Shown here piece by piece: positions 4,353 to 5,512 of a DNA stretch of 5,512 bases; position 1 is the first letter of the stretch, and each line of letters starts with the position of its first letter. This stretch comes from JARFQH01 sp041299015. GTDB taxonomy: Bacteria; Desulfobacterota; Desulfobacteria; Desulfobacterales; SG8-13. Where the stretch lies: assembly GCA_041299015.1 (NCBI GenBank), contig JBFYWB010000099.1, positions 1 to 5,512 of the forward strand, given 5' to 3'. The notes under the pieces were generated by a model. That model ran no database searches and was not told the origin of the DNA. It saw only the letters and a program-made list of their open reading frames with translations. Both the position numbers and the translations under genes were made by a program.

Positions 4353-5512
4353 TTAAAGGGACTTGGAATAAATCACTTTATCGTCGCCGGGGGCATAGAA
4401 GTCTTCCAGCAGAGCCTCCCGCCGAAATCCCACCCGTTCATAAAAGGCCCGGGTGCTCCCGTATTGAGTGCGTCCGGACGTGTCGGCGTAGAGACGGGTG
4501 CCGCCGGCCTGGCGGGCCAAGCGTTCCGATTCCTGCAACATGATTCTGCCGAGCCCTTTACCCTGAAACTCCGGAGACACCACGATCCAGTATAGGTCAT
4601 AGCTGGACGCCGTCAGCGGAACCGGTCCGTAACAGACATATCCCGCCAGCTTTCCGTCCAGCTCGGCAAAAACGAAATGGTAGCCGCTTTCAGGCCCCTT
4701 GGACAGTCTCTCGTTGACGAGCTCTTCGGCAACCGCGGCCTCCACCGCACTGAAGTAGCCGGTGGCCTCCGCCAGGCGCTTGACCGCTGCCGGATCTTCG
4801 GTCGAAGCGGCGAGGCGCAAGCTCGGCTGGATCGTGCTGCCGGAGGACGGCGGGAGCGAAGTCCTGTTGGGGATCCCCGTTCGCGTGGAAGCACCGGCTG
4901 AACGCGAACGGTACGGGTCGGCGAGGATGCGCGTGATGGCTTCCGGGTAACTGACTCCGGACGCTTCCAGCGCGGCGGCAAAGCCGGCATCGGCCGACAG
5001 GCAGGGATTGGCGTTGACCTCCAAAATCCAGGGCCGGCCCTCGGCATCCACGCGGAAGTCCACTCGGGCATAGCCGTTCAAGCCGAAGCCCTGCCAGCAC
5101 CGCAGGGCCATCGTCCGCAACCGGTTCAGCAGCCCGGCATCCTCGGGCGGAAAGTCGAAGCGTCGCGGGGTATGGTGGTATTCATACGAGTCGCTGTCCC
5201 ACTTGGCGCGGTACCCCACGATGCGCAGCGCATCCGGCGGGTAGCCCTCGAAAAGGATCTCTGCGGGACGGAGCACCTCGGGGCCGCGGGCGCCGGCTAA
5301 AAGAGATAGATTGAATTCGCGGCCCTCCACGAAGCGTTCGGCAAAGCAGGCGCCGCCCAGGCCCGGTGCGCGGGCCTGCAAGGCCTCCGCCATCCGGTCG
5401 TCGCGCTCGCAGAGGACGACCGCTTTTTCATCCAGGCCGATAGATGCATGCTCCCACAGGGATTTTACGATCCAGTGTGACGAGGTGTCGCCGGCGGCCA
5501 GAGCAGCCGGCG
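4353..5512 (-). CDS. D-Ala-D-Ala-ligase-like ATP-grasp domain fused to a GNAT acetyltransferase, N-terminus outside window
   Basis: The frame is open to the right edge, so the 5' part is missing and 385 residues are visible. Visible residues 1-197 are the C-terminal half of an ATP-grasp ligase related to Ddl. Seen there are WIVKSLWEHASIG at 13-25 (ATP-binding lysine and glycine loop), ERFVEGREFN at 58-67, and RVDF at 149-152. The metal-binding LEVNANP follows at 163-169, with Glu164 and Asn166 in the expected places. After a Ser/Thr/Pro-rich linker (about 201-228) comes a GNAT domain (about 230-385). It has the acetyl-CoA loop QGKGLG at 316-321 after IVVSPEF, and AFYERVGFRRE at 355-365. Residues after NANP read CLSADAGF instead of the Ddl PGMTxxS pattern, so the ligase substrate is probably not D-Ala-D-Ala. 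Both domains appear catalytically intact. An ATP-dependent ligation coupled to N-acetylation of an amino acid or peptide is an inference, and the substrate is unknown. The ATG at 5393 lies inside the ATP-grasp domain and is not the start. Confidence 0.85.
   Translation of the reverse strand, partial: PAALAAGDTSSHWIVKSLWEHASIGLDEKAVVLCERDDRMAEALQARAPGLGGACFAERFVEGREFNLSLLAGARGPEVLRPAEILFEGYPPDALRIVGYRAKWDSDSYEYHHTPRRFDFPPEDAGLLNRLRTMALRCWQGFGLNGYARVDFRVDAEGRPWILEVNANPCLSADAGFAAALEASGVSYPEAITRILADPYRSRSAGASTRTGIPNRTSLPPSSGSTIQPSLRLAASTEDPAAVKRLAEATGYFSAVEAAVAEELVNERLSKGPESGYHFVFAELDGKLAGYVCYGPVPLTASSYDLYWIVVSPEFQGKGLGRIMLQESERLARQAGGTRLYADTSGRTQYGSTRAFYERVGFRREALLEDFYAPGDDKVIYSKSL

Noticed and set aside
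4346..4360. CCCTTT-TTT-AAAGGG hairpin at the 3' end of the ATP-grasp/GNAT gene
   Set aside because: Half of the stem is A-T, it overlaps the stop codon at 4353-4355 and is not followed by a T-run on the minus strand. It is not convincing as a terminator.
4613..5100. Other minus-strand frames overlapping the ATP-grasp/GNAT gene
   Set aside because: They are arginine/proline-rich shadow frames without motifs. The chosen frame carries two consecutive recognisable domains.

Overview
The window looks like a chromosomal, mostly housekeeping stretch from a GC-rich Gram-negative bacterium. The best guess is Desulfobacterota (the former Deltaproteobacteria, Desulfosarcina/Desulfococcus-like). This is inferred from the gene families present, namely a YgiM-like SH3 protein C-terminus, a short DksA, a PilZ protein, and an ATP-grasp/GNAT fusion, together with the codon style. 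No phylogenetic marker is present to prove it. I see no mobile element, CRISPR array, tRNA or rRNA. No gene-free stretch exceeds 300 bases.

Layout, left to right. Positions 2-271 (+) hold the C-terminal end of a coiled-coil, membrane-anchored protein whose start lies left of the window. A complete CNNM/CBS/CorC_HlyC membrane protein, probably a Mg2+/Co2+ transporter of the CorB type, follows 35 bases later at 307-1551 (+). A strong inverted repeat (1546-1583) begins at its stop codon. Next comes a block of three small genes on the minus strand, read from right to left: a 120-aa DksA-family RNA polymerase regulator (2302-2664), an unassigned 70-aa zinc-ribbon protein (1995-2207) and an 89-aa HU-type DNA-binding protein (1633-1902). 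They are spaced about 92-94 bases apart and could share a transcript.

A divergent intergenic region (2665-2931) separates this block from a small PilZ-domain protein at 2932-3261 (+). That gene has a near-consensus sigma70-type promoter (TTGACA, 17 bp, TAAAAT), which also decides its start codon. A YitT-family membrane protein (3406-4257, +) follows. It converges on a minus-strand gene (4353 to beyond 5512) whose visible product is the C-terminal part of a D-Ala-D-Ala-ligase-like ATP-grasp enzyme fused to a complete GNAT acetyltransferase domain.

Functionally the window mixes ion homeostasis (CNNM), global transcription and nucleoid control (DksA, HU), a probable c-di-GMP receptor (PilZ), an orphan transporter-like protein (YitT) and an uncharacterised ligase-acetyltransferase fusion. 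No clear multi-gene novel system is visible. The two items most worth follow-up are the ATP-grasp-GNAT fusion with a non-canonical substrate loop, and the orphan zinc-ribbon protein lying between dksA and the HU gene.
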